The position numbers and the translations under genes were made by a program. Positions 33,347-43,042 of a stretch of DNA of 64,000 bases are shown here, in pieces (the stretch's first letter is position 1; every line of letters begins with the position of its first letter). This DNA comes from Candidatus Zixiibacteriota bacterium (lineage in GTDB: Bacteria; Zixibacteria; MSB-5A5; GN15; JAAZOE01). The notes under the pieces were generated by a model that did no database searches, was not told where the DNA came from, and worked only from the letters and a program-made list of their open reading frames with translations. The stretch lies in contig DAOUTW010000002.1 of NCBI GenBank assembly GCA_030668485.1, positions 49,143 through 113,142 on the forward strand, written 5' to 3'.

Positions 33347-35448
33347 AACCGCATTTTTCAAAAGTCAGAATCGGTCTTGTCAGCATTATGTTTGTCATGA
33401 CGTTTGTCATCTTCTTCGCGCGGCTGGTTTTTGTCCAGGTTGTCCGAGGAGAGGAATTGCGAGGCAGGGCCGAACGACAGTACCTGCGTTCAATCGAATT
33501 GCCGGCCCGGCGCGGTGAGGTCTTCGATGTCAAGGGAAACAAAGTGGCGGTCAACAGCAACTTCAAATCGATGTTTGCCTACCCGATCACAAAAAAAGAT
33601 GCTGATGCGTCTTACAAACAGATGTCGAATATCTTCGGAACCTCCCAAAAATCTCTTCGGCAAAGGCACAAATTGGCCCCTAGGAAATTCCGCTGGATAA
33701 AACGCGGCCTGTCAGCGAAGGAGTTCTCCCGCTTTGAGGCGACGGACAATCAATGTGGCCTTTTCCTGCGGGAAGAACCGAGCCGCAGTTATCCGTATGG
33801 AAAAGTCGGGCGTGCGATTCTCGGATTTGTCGACCTCGACAATTGCGGTAAATCGGGTATAGAACTGGTAATGAATGACGCCCTGAATGGTGCGCCCGGA
33901 AGATCGATGATTCAGACCAACGGCATCGGGGAAAAATACCGCATTCGCGAAATACCGCTCAAAGAAGCCGAGGCGGGCGAATCGGTCGTCCTCACCGTCG
34001 ACTGGGACAAGCAGCAGATTGTGGAAGAGGAACTGGGACGGTCGGTCAAAAAATACAACGCCAAAGGCGGCATGGCGATCTTTCTCGATCCGTACAGCGG
34101 TGCCGTCATTGCCGCAGCAGACCTCGATGAAAAGGGAGAAGCTCTCGACAAGCCGATGAAATTGAACGCCGTCGCCAGTACCTTCGAACCGGGGTCGATT
34201 TTTAAACTTATTACGGCTGCCGCCGCCCTCGAGAGCGGTCGCATTAATCCCGACGACAAGTTTTATGGTGAAAACGGTCGCTGGCGGCTGGGCCGGCGTA
34301 CCCTGCGCGACGATCACAAGTATGATACCCTGACTTTCCGCGATGGCTTCGTTTTCTCATCGAATATCATTATGGGTAAAATCGCCTATGAAATCGGTGG
34401 CGATCGGGTCTTTGCCATGGCGCAAAAATTCGGCTTTGGGCGCAAGGTGCGCTGTGGGCTCAACGGAGAAAGTAGAGGAATTCTGAAGAAGCCGTATCGC
34501 TGGTCCGAGTTTACGACTTCGACTTTCGCCATCGGCCATGGATTATCGGTGACACCGCTCCAGATGGCCCAGGCCTTCGCCGTCATCGCCGCCGGCGGAT
34601 ATTTATGTCAACCGCATTTCATCGCCGGGTGTATAAACGATGAAGGACATATTGTCAACCGTCATACCAGCCGGCCGATTAAAATTTTGGACGATGACAT
34701 CGTAGCCGTGCTCGATTCATTCATGTGTGAAGTCGTCGAGCGCGGAACGGGCGAGCCGATCGGCGACGCTCCGTTTGCCATCGCCGGGAAAACCGGAACC
34801 GCTGAAAAACCGAATCTGGAAGAAGGCGGTTATTTCAAGAATCGTTTCATGGCGTCATTCGCAGGGTACTTCCCTGCCGATTCTCCACAGGTTGTCGGGA
34901 TCGTGATCCTTGACGAACCGGAACCAATTCATTACGGCGGACATACCGCCGGGCCGGCATTCAAAAACATTGCCATCAAATTTGCCGCCATCGACAACTA
35001 TGGCGCGGGAGTTTCAGCTTCGGCGCCGGTCAAAACCGATGAGGTCTACCCGGAAGCCGGGGATAAAATCCGGAAAGAAGTGATAATCCCTGACCTGGAT
35101 GGCGCCTCCCGCGGTAAAGCGCGGTATCAACTCGAGAAACTGGGACTGAAGGCGGTTTTTTCCGGTGACGGAGAAGATGTGATCGGAACTCGCCCGGCCC
35201 CCGGTACCCGTTTATCCTCCGGTACGGAAATTTATTGCTATATGTCGAAGGATGCGGGAAACAAAATTGAAACGCCGGACCTGAACGGTCTGACGATCAG
35301 GGAAGCGATATCGATACTGGAACAATACGGCCTGACTTTCACCTGTACCGGCAGGGGACGCGTTGTCAAACAGACCCCCGTCGCCGGGACGGTGCTGGCT
35401 GACGGTGAGGTTATAAAATTCGAATGTAAAAGATACAAGGGAGTGTGA
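33343..35448 (+). CDS. ftsI: Division transpeptidase FtsI/PBP3 with two PASTA domains
   Basis: 701 residues. A membrane helix at about 9-27 is followed by the PBP dimer domain (LPARRGEVFDVKGNKVAVN) and the transpeptidase domain with S285-x-x-K288 (EPGSIFKLI), S339-S-N341 and K483-T-G-T. Two PASTA repeats end the protein (about 577-638 and 643-700; IPDLDGASRGKARYQLEKLG and PDLNGLTIREAISILEQYG). It cross-links septal peptidoglycan in the periplasm with FtsW. PASTA tails are usual in Gram-positive class B PBPs and less usual in diderms. The stop falls at 35446-35448. Confidence 0.96.
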   Translation: MKPHFSKVRIGLVSIMFVMTFVIFFARLVFVQVVRGEELRGRAERQYLRSIELPARRGEVFDVKGNKVAVNSNFKSMFAYPITKKDADASYKQMSNIFGTSQKSLRQRHKLAPRKFRWIKRGLSAKEFSRFEATDNQCGLFLREEPSRSYPYGKVGRAILGFVDLDNCGKSGIELVMNDALNGAPGRSMIQTNGIGEKYRIREIPLKEAEAGESVVLTVDWDKQQIVEEELGRSVKKYNAKGGMAIFLDPYSGAVIAAADLDEKGEALDKPMKLNAVASTFEPGSIFKLITAAAALESGRINPDDKFYGENGRWRLGRRTLRDDHKYDTLTFRDGFVFSSNIIMGKIAYEIGGDRVFAMAQKFGFGRKVRCGLNGESRGILKKPYRWSEFTTSTFAIGHGLSVTPLQMAQAFAVIAAGGYLCQPHFIAGCINDEGHIVNRHTSRPIKILDDDIVAVLDSFMCEVVERGTGEPIGDAPFAIAGKTGTAEKPNLEEGGYFKNRFMASFAGYFPADSPQVVGIVILDEPEPIHYGGHTAGPAFKNIAIKFAAIDNYGAGVSASAPVKTDEVYPEAGDKIRKEVIIPDLDGASRGKARYQLEKLGLKAVFSGDGEDVIGTRPAPGTRLSSGTEIYCYMSKDAGNKIETPDLNGLTIREAISILEQYGLTFTCTGRGRVVKQTPVAGTVLADGEVIKFECKRYKGV

Positions 35449-35526
35449 AGTATACTTCTCAGGGACGCAGCGAGAGTAGTACCGGGCGCCGTTATTATCG
35501 GTGACGAGGAAATCGAGTTCAGCAGA

Positions 35527-36915
35527 ATGGAGTATCATTCAAGGATGATTCAGGCCAACTCGATATTTGTCGCTATCACCGGGTTTGAACAGGACGGCAA
35601 CGACTGGGTGGACGAGGCCATCCGCCGCGGAGCGGTAGCGGTGGTCACCGAAAAACAAGCAGTGCGCCCGGTACCTCAAATTATTGTACCGGATGCCCGC
35701 GCCGCGCTGGCCGATCTGGCCGCAAAGTTTTACGCATACGATGGCGCGGGCATCGAGGTTTACGCTGTAACCGGTACCAACGGCAAAACCTCATCATGCT
35801 TCCTGATTAGAAATATTATGCAAGCCCGATCCCATTGCACCGGGCTGATAACCTCGCTGATCTATGATACCGGGTGCGATCAGATACCGGCTTCCCGGAC
35901 GACGCCGGAATCGCTCGACGTTTATCGCTTACTGAATCTTATGAAGAAAAACAAGTGCACCCGGGTGGTGATTGAGGTCTCGTCTCATGCGCTGACCCTG
36001 CACCGGGTTAAAAACCTGGTGGTCAAGGTCGCGCTGTTTACCAATATCACTCGCGATCACCTCGATTTCCATACCGATATGGATGACTACCTCAGGGCCA
36101 AAGCGCGGCTTTTAGACATGGCTGTCGGAGAAGACAGCCGGGTAGTGATCAACTATGACTGCCCCGAATTTCGGCCGCTACTGAAACAGGCCAATTGTCC
36201 GATCATGACTTATTCACTCGAAGACAGCAGCGCCGATGTCTACTTGAAAAACTACCGGCTCAAACCGGATGGTTCCGAATTTGAATTATGCATCCCGGGA
36301 GGATCGAGAACTATCAATTTCGGCCTCACGGGAAGATACAATCTCTACAATGCTCTGGCTGCAAGCGCAGTATCAATCGCCGCCGGGATGGATTTGGATA
36401 CAGTCGTCATCGGCCTGGAAAATTCGACAGTTATACCCGGCAGGCTGGAAAGAATCGACGTCGAAGCGCCGTTCACAGTGTTTATCGACTACGCCCATAC
36501 CCCCGATGCCCTGACGCGAACCGTCGAGACCCTGAAGGAAATCGGTTCCGGCCGGGTCCTGACCCTGTTCGGATGCGGCGGCGACCGCGACCGCGGCAAG
36601 CGGCCGTTGATGGGCAAGGCGGTCACCGATATCTCCGATTACTCCGTTCTGACCTCCGATAACCCCCGATCGGAAAACCCGCAAAGGATTCTGGATGATG
36701 TCACACCGGGATTTGTTGTCGGGAAACAAATCGAAGTTATAGAAGACCGCCGTGAGGCGATAGAACATATTCTCGACCAGGCCGAACCGGAAGATATCAT
36801 TCTCCTGGCCGGCAAGGGAGATGAAAATTACCAGGAAATCGATGGTGTCCGACATCCCTTTTCGGATCGTGAAATTGCCGTCGAAAACATGAATAGACTT
36901 GGATACGGGAAATAA
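35527..36915 (+). CDS. murE: UDP-MurNAc-tripeptide synthetase MurE (mDAP-type); true 5' end uncertain
   Basis: 462 residues from ATG 35527. The ATP loop VTGTNGKTSSC is at about 80-90, followed by a TTPESLDVYRLL segment, the ITRDHLDFH block and DNPRSENP at 378-385; DNPR marks meso-diaminopimelate-adding enzymes. Family-like sequence continues in frame upstream of this ATG (LLRDAARVVPG, then GDEEIEFSR), but codons 35449-35526 contain no ATG, GTG, TTG or CTG. The only codon with a good ribosome site (GGGAG, 8 bases away) is ATA at 35452. The GTG at 35445 that would overlap ftsI is in another frame. Either the start is non-standard, translation starts late, or there is a one-base indel. Confidence 0.9.
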   Translation: MEYHSRMIQANSIFVAITGFEQDGNDWVDEAIRRGAVAVVTEKQAVRPVPQIIVPDARAALADLAAKFYAYDGAGIEVYAVTGTNGKTSSCFLIRNIMQARSHCTGLITSLIYDTGCDQIPASRTTPESLDVYRLLNLMKKNKCTRVVIEVSSHALTLHRVKNLVVKVALFTNITRDHLDFHTDMDDYLRAKARLLDMAVGEDSRVVINYDCPEFRPLLKQANCPIMTYSLEDSSADVYLKNYRLKPDGSEFELCIPGGSRTINFGLTGRYNLYNALAASAVSIAAGMDLDTVVIGLENSTVIPGRLERIDVEAPFTVFIDYAHTPDALTRTVETLKEIGSGRVLTLFGCGGDRDRGKRPLMGKAVTDISDYSVLTSDNPRSENPQRILDDVTPGFVVGKQIEVIEDRREAIEHILDQAEPEDIILLAGKGDENYQEIDGVRHPFSDREIAVENMNRLGYGK

Positions 36916-38313
36916 GTGAAGCATTTGAGCCCCGACATTTTGAAAATCGCTCTTGAGCCGGAAGTTGTCGCCGGACCGGAAATTTCCGACAAGAAATTTG
37001 CCGGACTGTCAATCGACAGTCGCACGATCAAACCGGGCGAAATCTTTTTTGCCATCGTTGGTGATAAAAACGATGGCCACGCCTATGTCAATAAGGCCTT
37101 TGAAAAGGGCGCCGCCGCGGTGGTTATCAACCGGGATCGGTTGAGTCGGTTTTCAAACAACCCGCCCGGGATGGTTCTGGCGGTGGATGATACCCACGAG
37201 GCTCTGCTCAATCTGGCCGCCTATATCAGGCGCCGTACCGACGCCAGTTTTGCCGCCGTAACCGGTTCCAACGGCAAGACGACAACCAAAGAAATGTTCT
37301 ATGCCATTGCCAGTATGTGCCATAAGGCTTTCCGCTCCCCCGGTAATTTGAACAATCTTTACGGCCTGCCGATCTCACTCGGCATGATGCCGGATGAAAT
37401 CGAATACGCCATTTTTGAGCTGGGGATCTCGGTTCCCGGCGAGATGACCCGGCTGGCCGCAGTGATAAAACCGGAACTGGCGGTTATCACCAATATCGCA
37501 CCGGCTCATCTGGAAACGATGAAAACAGTCGAAAATATCGTGAAGGCGAAATTTGAACTGATCGACAACCTGCCGGTCGGCGCTGTGGTTGTCCTCAATG
37601 CCGACGATCCCTTGCTGATGGCCGAGGCTAAACGGCGCAATCTCGATTTTATCGGGTTCGGAATAGAAAACGAATGCCCCTTCCGGGCGAAGGATATACG
37701 GATAGAAAAAGATAAAGGCCTGATCTTTGCCGTCAACGGGCAGGAAATTGAGCTACCGGTTTTCGGCCGGGTCAATGTCTACAATGCCTTGGCTGCCATC
37801 ACCGCCTCATCGGTCTGGGACTGTCAACCGGAGCAATGGGCCAAAGGCCTTATCGGTTTCCGGCCGGTCGATATGCGGCTCGAAATCGAAGAACATGACG
37901 GCCTGCACCTGATAATCGATTGTTACAACGCCAACCCCGGTTCGGTGTCCAGCAGTCTGAATTCGCTTCATGAATTCGACACCCCCGGCAGAAAAATCGC
38001 CGTCTTGGGCGATATGCTCGAATTGGGCGAAACCTCGAAGGATTATCATTTCCGCGTGGGTGAAGAAGCGGCAAAAATCGGTATCGATTATCTTTTTTGC
38101 CTCGGCCCGGAATCGGAAGCGATATCAAAAGGAGCCCTGGCGGCCGGAATGGATGACAAAGCCGTCTTTCATTTTATGAAACAGCAGGATTTACTCAACA
38201 GCCTGCTCGATATCATTGCCAAAGGCGACCTCATCCTGTGCAAGGGATCGCGCGGCATGGAACTGGAAAAAATTATAATCGGCCTGAAAGGATCGGCTTT
38301 TAAGAATAACTGA
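36916..38313 (+). CDS. murF: UDP-MurNAc-tripeptide:D-Ala-D-Ala ligase MurF
   Basis: 465 residues from GTG 36916, directly after the murE stop. DSRTIKPGEIFFAI is the N-terminal UDP-binding block, TGSNGKTTTKEM (about 115-126) the ATP loop, and YNANPGSV with LGDMLELGE the C-terminal domain. MurF adds D-Ala-D-Ala to the stem peptide in the cytoplasm. Its substrate comes from Ddl, which is not encoded in this window. Full length for the family. Confidence 0.96.
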   Translation: MKHLSPDILKIALEPEVVAGPEISDKKFAGLSIDSRTIKPGEIFFAIVGDKNDGHAYVNKAFEKGAAAVVINRDRLSRFSNNPPGMVLAVDDTHEALLNLAAYIRRRTDASFAAVTGSNGKTTTKEMFYAIASMCHKAFRSPGNLNNLYGLPISLGMMPDEIEYAIFELGISVPGEMTRLAAVIKPELAVITNIAPAHLETMKTVENIVKAKFELIDNLPVGAVVVLNADDPLLMAEAKRRNLDFIGFGIENECPFRAKDIRIEKDKGLIFAVNGQEIELPVFGRVNVYNALAAITASSVWDCQPEQWAKGLIGFRPVDMRLEIEEHDGLHLIIDCYNANPGSVSSSLNSLHEFDTPGRKIAVLGDMLELGETSKDYHFRVGEEAAKIGIDYLFCLGPESEAISKGALAAGMDDKAVFHFMKQQDLLNSLLDIIAKGDLILCKGSRGMELEKIIIGLKGSAFKNN

Positions 38314-38314
38314 T

Positions 38315-39400
38315 ATGCTTTATTACCTGTTTCTATATTTGACGAAGTACATCTCGGGACTCAACCTGTTCCGTTATATCACTACCCGTGCCGTGGCAGC
38401 AGCCCTGACCGCTCTGGTTATTTCATTGATCTTCGGCCCTCTCTTCCTGCGCCTGCTTCATCGCTTCCAGGTCAAGGAAAAGATTCGCGATGAAGGTCCC
38501 CAGTCGCATAAGGCAAAAGAGGGAACCCCGACCATGGGCGGGATTATGATCCTCTTTTCGGTTCTGATACCGACGCTGCTTTGGGCCGACCTCGCCAACC
38601 GTTTTATCCTGTTGATCCTGATGGTGACGGTCTGGATGGGTATCATCGGCTTCATGGATGATTTCCTGAAAGCGAAAAAGCATCAGCCGCGCGGATTGGT
38701 AGGCCGCAAGAAGCTGATCGGGCAGGTACTCTGTGGACTTCTCTTCGGCTTGGTGCTGTATTACTATCCGCCCAGCGGAGTGTTTTCCAGCGATACCAGC
38801 ATCCCCTTCTTCAAAAACTATATTCTCAAGTTGGGGATTTTGTATATCCCGTTTATCATCGTCGTTATCACGGGAACTTCCAACGCCGTCAACCTCACAG
38901 ACGGCCTGGATGGTCTGGCGATCGGGCTATCGGCCTTCTGCTTTATCGCCTTCGCCGCACTCACCTACGTTTCCGGTCGCGCCGACTTTTCATCCTACCT
39001 GGCGATTGAATATATGCCGGGATCGAGCGAACTGGCGGTTTACTGCGCCGCGGTAATCGGAGCGTCGATGGGCTTCCTGTGGTTTAATTCTCCACCGGCG
39101 CAGGTTTTCATGGGTGATACCGGCGCGCTGGCACTGGGTGGCGCTTTGGGAGCGATTGCAATCTTAATCAAAAAAGAACTATTGCTGGTGATTGTCGGCG
39201 GTGTCTTTGTGGCCGAGGCGTTATCGGTTATCCTGCAGGTGGCGTCATATCGCCTGCGGGCTAAAAGAATTTTCAAAATGGCCCCGCTCCATCATCACTT
39301 TGAACTAATGGGTTGGCAGGAATCGAAGGTTGTCGTCAGGTTCTGGATTATCGGCGCCATTTTCGCACTTATAACCTTAAGCACTTTGAAAATACGATGA
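38315..39400 (+). CDS. mraY: Phospho-MurNAc-pentapeptide translocase MraY
   Basis: 361 residues with about ten membrane segments. Signatures: K-A-K-E-G-T-P-T-M-G-G near residues 66-76, the catalytic FMDDFLK near 114, NAVNLTDGLDGLA (about 190-202) and the C-terminal P-L-H-H-H-F-E. It transfers phospho-MurNAc-pentapeptide to undecaprenyl phosphate, giving lipid I. It is separated from murF by one base and overlaps murD by 4 bases. Confidence 0.97.
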   Translation: MLYYLFLYLTKYISGLNLFRYITTRAVAAALTALVISLIFGPLFLRLLHRFQVKEKIRDEGPQSHKAKEGTPTMGGIMILFSVLIPTLLWADLANRFILLILMVTVWMGIIGFMDDFLKAKKHQPRGLVGRKKLIGQVLCGLLFGLVLYYYPPSGVFSSDTSIPFFKNYILKLGILYIPFIIVVITGTSNAVNLTDGLDGLAIGLSAFCFIAFAALTYVSGRADFSSYLAIEYMPGSSELAVYCAAVIGASMGFLWFNSPPAQVFMGDTGALALGGALGAIAILIKKELLLVIVGGVFVAEALSVILQVASYRLRAKRIFKMAPLHHHFELMGWQESKVVVRFWIIGAIFALITLSTLKIR

Positions 39401-40803
39401 ATCGAGTTGACCGCATAAAAGGACGTGAAGTAGGTATTGTCGGTATGGCCCGCTCAGGAATATCGGCCGCCTCACTGGTCTTGGAGTTGGAGGGAAAACC
39501 GTTTGTCTCCGATGTTTTGCCGGCGCATGAGCTGGAGGACGTCATTGCTCGTCTGGAACAAAGGAAAATCGAATTTGAATGCGGCGGGCATTCCGACCGT
39601 CTGCTGCAATGTGATTATCTGATTTTGTCACCCGGCGTGCCATCCAATCTGGATATTCTTCAAAAAGCGGCTGCCGCCGGTATCCCGATATTTTCCGAAA
39701 TCGAGTTGGCCTATTGGGTTTGCCGCGGGCGAATACTGGCCGTAACCGGGTCGAACGGCAAGACAACCACCACTACCTTGCTCGGTGAAATTTGTAAAGC
39801 TTCCGGCATGCCAACCGTGGTTGGCGGCAATATCGGGACGCCATTTTCAAAGGTGGCTCGCCGCGTTTCGGAAGACGGGCTGGCCGTCATAGAAGTATCC
39901 TCCTTCCAACTGGAGCGGATAGAACAGTTTGCGCCATATGTCGGCATGCTGCTCAACTTGACGCCCGATCACCTTGATCGCTATGGCTCTTTTGAAAGTT
40001 ATTGCAACGCCAAATACAAGATGTTTGAAAATCAAACGGCTGAACATTATGCCGTCATCAATGGCGACGATCCGGTCATCAGGTCCCGGTCATTCTCTCG
40101 TAACAGTCGTCAACTGATTTTCTCGATTGAAGAAAATGCGTATCCCGACCGGCCGCCAGAAGGTGTCTTCCAGAGGGGAAAGAGGCTTTCCGCACGGTTG
40201 GACGGAAAGGAAATAGATGTCATCGATGTTGATCGCATACGCATTCCAGGCCCACATAATCGGGCCAATGCCGCCGCTGCTACGGCGGCGGCGTTGGTAT
40301 GCGGCATCGCCCCCGATGTGATCGCCGCGACCCTGGAGAAGTTTGAAGGAGTCGAACATCGTATCGAGGCGGTCGATGTTATCGGCGGCGTCAGTTTTGT
40401 CAACGATTCCAAAGGTACCAATGTCGATGCCGTTATCGTGGCTCTCAAGTCAATGCCGGGCAAAACCAACCTGATCGCCGGCGGGCGGGACAAAGAAGGC
40501 GATTTCACACGCCTCCTGCCTGATGCCAAAGGCAAAGTTGAAAATCTGATCCTCCTCGGTGAGGCAAAAGATAAAATTTTCGAACAACTGGGACGGCATA
40601 TCCCGGTCGTTATGGCGACTTCGATGGAAGACGCCGTCCGGAAAGCGTTCGATCTGGCCCATCCCGGTTACACGGTACTTCTTTCGCCGGGCTGCGCCAG
40701 TTTTGACATGTATCGTAATTTCGAGGAACGGGGCCATGATTTCAAGGCTATCGTCGGCAAATTGAAAAACGGAAAAGGAAGCGAGACAACGGTTGAGGCG
40801 TAA
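39397..40803 (+). CDS. murD: UDP-MurNAc-L-Ala:D-Glu ligase MurD
   Basis: 468 residues from ATG 39397, the ATGA junction with mraY; a longer frame from 39313 runs inside mraY. It has the N-terminal VGIVGMARSGISAA dinucleotide-like loop, TGSNGKTTTTTLLG (about 117-130), LNLTPDHLDRYGS and the C-terminal FVNDSKGTN and LLSPGCASFDMY blocks. MurD adds D-glutamate in the cytoplasm. It overlaps ftsW by 11 bases. Confidence 0.97.
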   Translation: MNRVDRIKGREVGIVGMARSGISAASLVLELEGKPFVSDVLPAHELEDVIARLEQRKIEFECGGHSDRLLQCDYLILSPGVPSNLDILQKAAAAGIPIFSEIELAYWVCRGRILAVTGSNGKTTTTTLLGEICKASGMPTVVGGNIGTPFSKVARRVSEDGLAVIEVSSFQLERIEQFAPYVGMLLNLTPDHLDRYGSFESYCNAKYKMFENQTAEHYAVINGDDPVIRSRSFSRNSRQLIFSIEENAYPDRPPEGVFQRGKRLSARLDGKEIDVIDVDRIRIPGPHNRANAAAATAAALVCGIAPDVIAATLEKFEGVEHRIEAVDVIGGVSFVNDSKGTNVDAVIVALKSMPGKTNLIAGGRDKEGDFTRLLPDAKGKVENLILLGEAKDKIFEQLGRHIPVVMATSMEDAVRKAFDLAHPGYTVLLSPGCASFDMYRNFEERGHDFKAIVGKLKNGKGSETTVEA

Positions 40804-41899
40804 AGAACAAAAAATCGATTCGCTTTTGTTTATGATGGTTTCCATGCTGATCCTAATCGGCACCGTCATGGTTTATTCATCGTCGAGCGCCATCGCCGAT
40901 GGAAACGATAAATTTTCCAGCCATGCCTTCTTCCTCAAAAGGCAGTTGATTTGGCTGGGAGTTGCCTTTATCGTCATGCTTTTGGCCGCCCATATAAAAC
41001 TCGATAATGTTCGCAAGTTTATCGGCCCGGGCCTGTTGTTCAGTTTCTTCCTCCTGGTTCTGGTCTATTTCACTCCCGAAGTGCGCAATACCCATCGCTG
41101 GCTGGTCCTTGGTCCGCTCCGGCTGCAACCCTCGGAACTGTTCAAGTATGTGCTCATTTTCTACCTCGCCCATTCGCTGTCTCAGAAGGGCCGCAGTCTC
41201 GACGACGCCAAATTATATCTCTGGCCCTATGGCCCGATCATCGGGCTGGGGGCCATCCTGATAGTCATGGAGCCTGACCTCGGCTCGGTTCTCGTTCTGG
41301 GAACATCGGCCATAATAATTTTATTCCTGGCCGGAGCCAGGGCAAATCATCTGCTTCTGGCCGTCGGCAGTTCCTCCCTGGCAGTATACTTGCTGGTATT
41401 CGTTGCCGGTTACAAACGGGCGCGCGTCGATGATTTCCTGGCCTCACTGGCCGACCCGATGATGGCGCCCCATCAGGTGAAACAGGCGGTGCTGTCGCTC
41501 GCCTGCGGCGGGATGTTCGGCGTCGGTCTTGGCGATGGTATTTTCAAACAATTCTTCTTGCCGGAACCGCATACCGATTTTATCTTTGCATCCATTGGTG
41601 AAGAACTGGGGCTGCTCGGTCTAACCATCACCCTCGCTTTGCTGCTCGGAATAATCTGGCGGGGTCTTAAGATCGCAACCTTGCAAACCGACCGTTTCCG
41701 TTTCCTGCTGGGGTCCGGCCTGACGGTCTGCCTGGCGGTTAACATCATTATCAATATCTCCGTTGTACTGGGGATGATCCCGACTACCGGCCTGACCCTG
41801 CCGTTTTTGAGTTATGGCGGGTCGTCACTGGTCATATCCTCGGCTGCCGTCGGTATTCTTCTGAACCTCTCGCGAGGTAAAGTGAGGCGGGTATGGTAA
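40793..41899 (+). CDS. ftsW: Septal peptidoglycan polymerase FtsW
   Basis: 368 residues from TTG 40793, inside the end of murD, with a purine-rich site upstream. It is a SEDS protein: about ten membrane helices, GTVMVYSSSSAIA in the first, RWLVLGPLRLQPSELFKY (about 103-120) and the late FLSYGGSSLV. It polymerises lipid II at the septum with FtsI. RodA is the alternative reading, but position beside murG and murD favours FtsW. It overlaps murG by 7 bases. Confidence 0.95.
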   Translation: MRRKEQKIDSLLFMMVSMLILIGTVMVYSSSSAIADGNDKFSSHAFFLKRQLIWLGVAFIVMLLAAHIKLDNVRKFIGPGLLFSFFLLVLVYFTPEVRNTHRWLVLGPLRLQPSELFKYVLIFYLAHSLSQKGRSLDDAKLYLWPYGPIIGLGAILIVMEPDLGSVLVLGTSAIIILFLAGARANHLLLAVGSSSLAVYLLVFVAGYKRARVDDFLASLADPMMAPHQVKQAVLSLACGGMFGVGLGDGIFKQFFLPEPHTDFIFASIGEELGLLGLTITLALLLGIIWRGLKIATLQTDRFRFLLGSGLTVCLAVNIIINISVVLGMIPTTGLTLPFLSYGGSSLVISSAAVGILLNLSRGKVRRVW

Positions 41900-43023
41900 G
41901 GGCCTTGTTTGCAGGAGGCGGCACGGGAGGACATCTGTTCCCGGCCATCGCGCTCGCTCAGGAGATGACAGCCATCGATAGTGATTGTCGCATCGAATTC
42001 GTCGGTACCCGTTACGGTATAGAATACAAGATGAAAGAAAACCTTGGATATCCGCTCCATACCATCGCCATCAGGGGATTGGCCCGTAAATTGTCGTTCT
42101 CTTTGGTGATGTTTCCGCTACGGCTGGCAGTGGCAGTGGTCCAGTCGTTGCGGATCTGTTCCCGGTTCAAACCGGATGTCGTGGTCGGAACTGGAGGTTA
42201 TGTGGCCGGTCCGGTGATTATCGCGGCGGCCCTGAAGGGCATCCCCCGAGTGCTGCAGGAACAGAACAGTTATCCGGGACTGGTCACTCGCAAATTGGCG
42301 GCAAAGACTAATATAATTTTCACCGCCTACAAAAAGGCGGAAGATTATCTCCCGGCCGGGGTGACGTTCAAAAGACTGGGTAATCCGATCCGCCGCACCG
42401 TGACTCAGGGAGACCGGGCGGAGGCGCTTAAAAAGTTCGGACTCAGGTCGGATCGCAAGACCATTTTGATCCTGGGAGGTTCTCAGGGAGCTCATAGAAT
42501 AAACGAGGCGGTGCTTAAAAGCCTGGACCGCCTGGATGATAAATTGCAGTTACTCTGGCAATGCGGGAAAAGGGATTACAAGGATGTTGCCGCACGGCTT
42601 AACAAAAAGGATTTTGTAATTTCCCTTTTCCCGTTTTCAAATGACATGGACGCGGTGTATGCGGCGACCGATCTGGCCGTCGCCCGCGCCGGAGCGTTGA
42701 CCATCGCGGAATTAACCGCCTGCGGTATACCGTCGATACTGATTCCTTATCCGTATGCGACGGCCGATCATCAGACCCATAATGCGGCCGAGGTCGTCTC
42801 TGCCGGTGCTGCCGAGATGGTTAGCGATAGTGAACTGGATAAACTGGAATTGCTCAAAATTGCGGTCGATATAGCCCATTCCGACCGCTTAGACAACATG
42901 CGGGAGAAGGCTGCAGCTCTGGGAAAACCGGAGGCGGCGTCGGAAATTGCCCGTGAGATTTTACACCTGGCCGGATACGAAGGGGAAAACCTTGACACAA
43001 GCGATCAAGTCGGCTCCGATTGA
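41893..43023 (+). CDS. murG: UDP-GlcNAc:lipid I transferase MurG
   Basis: 376 residues of GT28 type. FAGGGTGGHLFPAIALA at about 5-21 is the glycine loop for lipid I, VVGTGGYVAGPV follows, and LILGGSQGAHRIN plus the RAGALTIAELTACGIPSILIPY block form the UDP-GlcNAc side. MurG makes lipid II at the inner face of the membrane. The stop lies 19 bases before the murC start. Confidence 0.97.
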   Translation: MVRALFAGGGTGGHLFPAIALAQEMTAIDSDCRIEFVGTRYGIEYKMKENLGYPLHTIAIRGLARKLSFSLVMFPLRLAVAVVQSLRICSRFKPDVVVGTGGYVAGPVIIAAALKGIPRVLQEQNSYPGLVTRKLAAKTNIIFTAYKKAEDYLPAGVTFKRLGNPIRRTVTQGDRAEALKKFGLRSDRKTILILGGSQGAHRINEAVLKSLDRLDDKLQLLWQCGKRDYKDVAARLNKKDFVISLFPFSNDMDAVYAATDLAVARAGALTIAELTACGIPSILIPYPYATADHQTHNAAEVVSAGAAEMVSDSELDKLELLKIAVDIAHSDRLDNMREKAAALGKPEAASEIAREILHLAGYEGENLDTSDQVGSD

Positions 43024-43042
43024 GAAATTTGGAAGGGCGAGT

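Noticed and set aside
42947..43042. Upstream extension of murC
   Set aside because: It overlaps the end of murG and would add 32 residues not typical of MurC; ATG 43043 has a good ribosome site.
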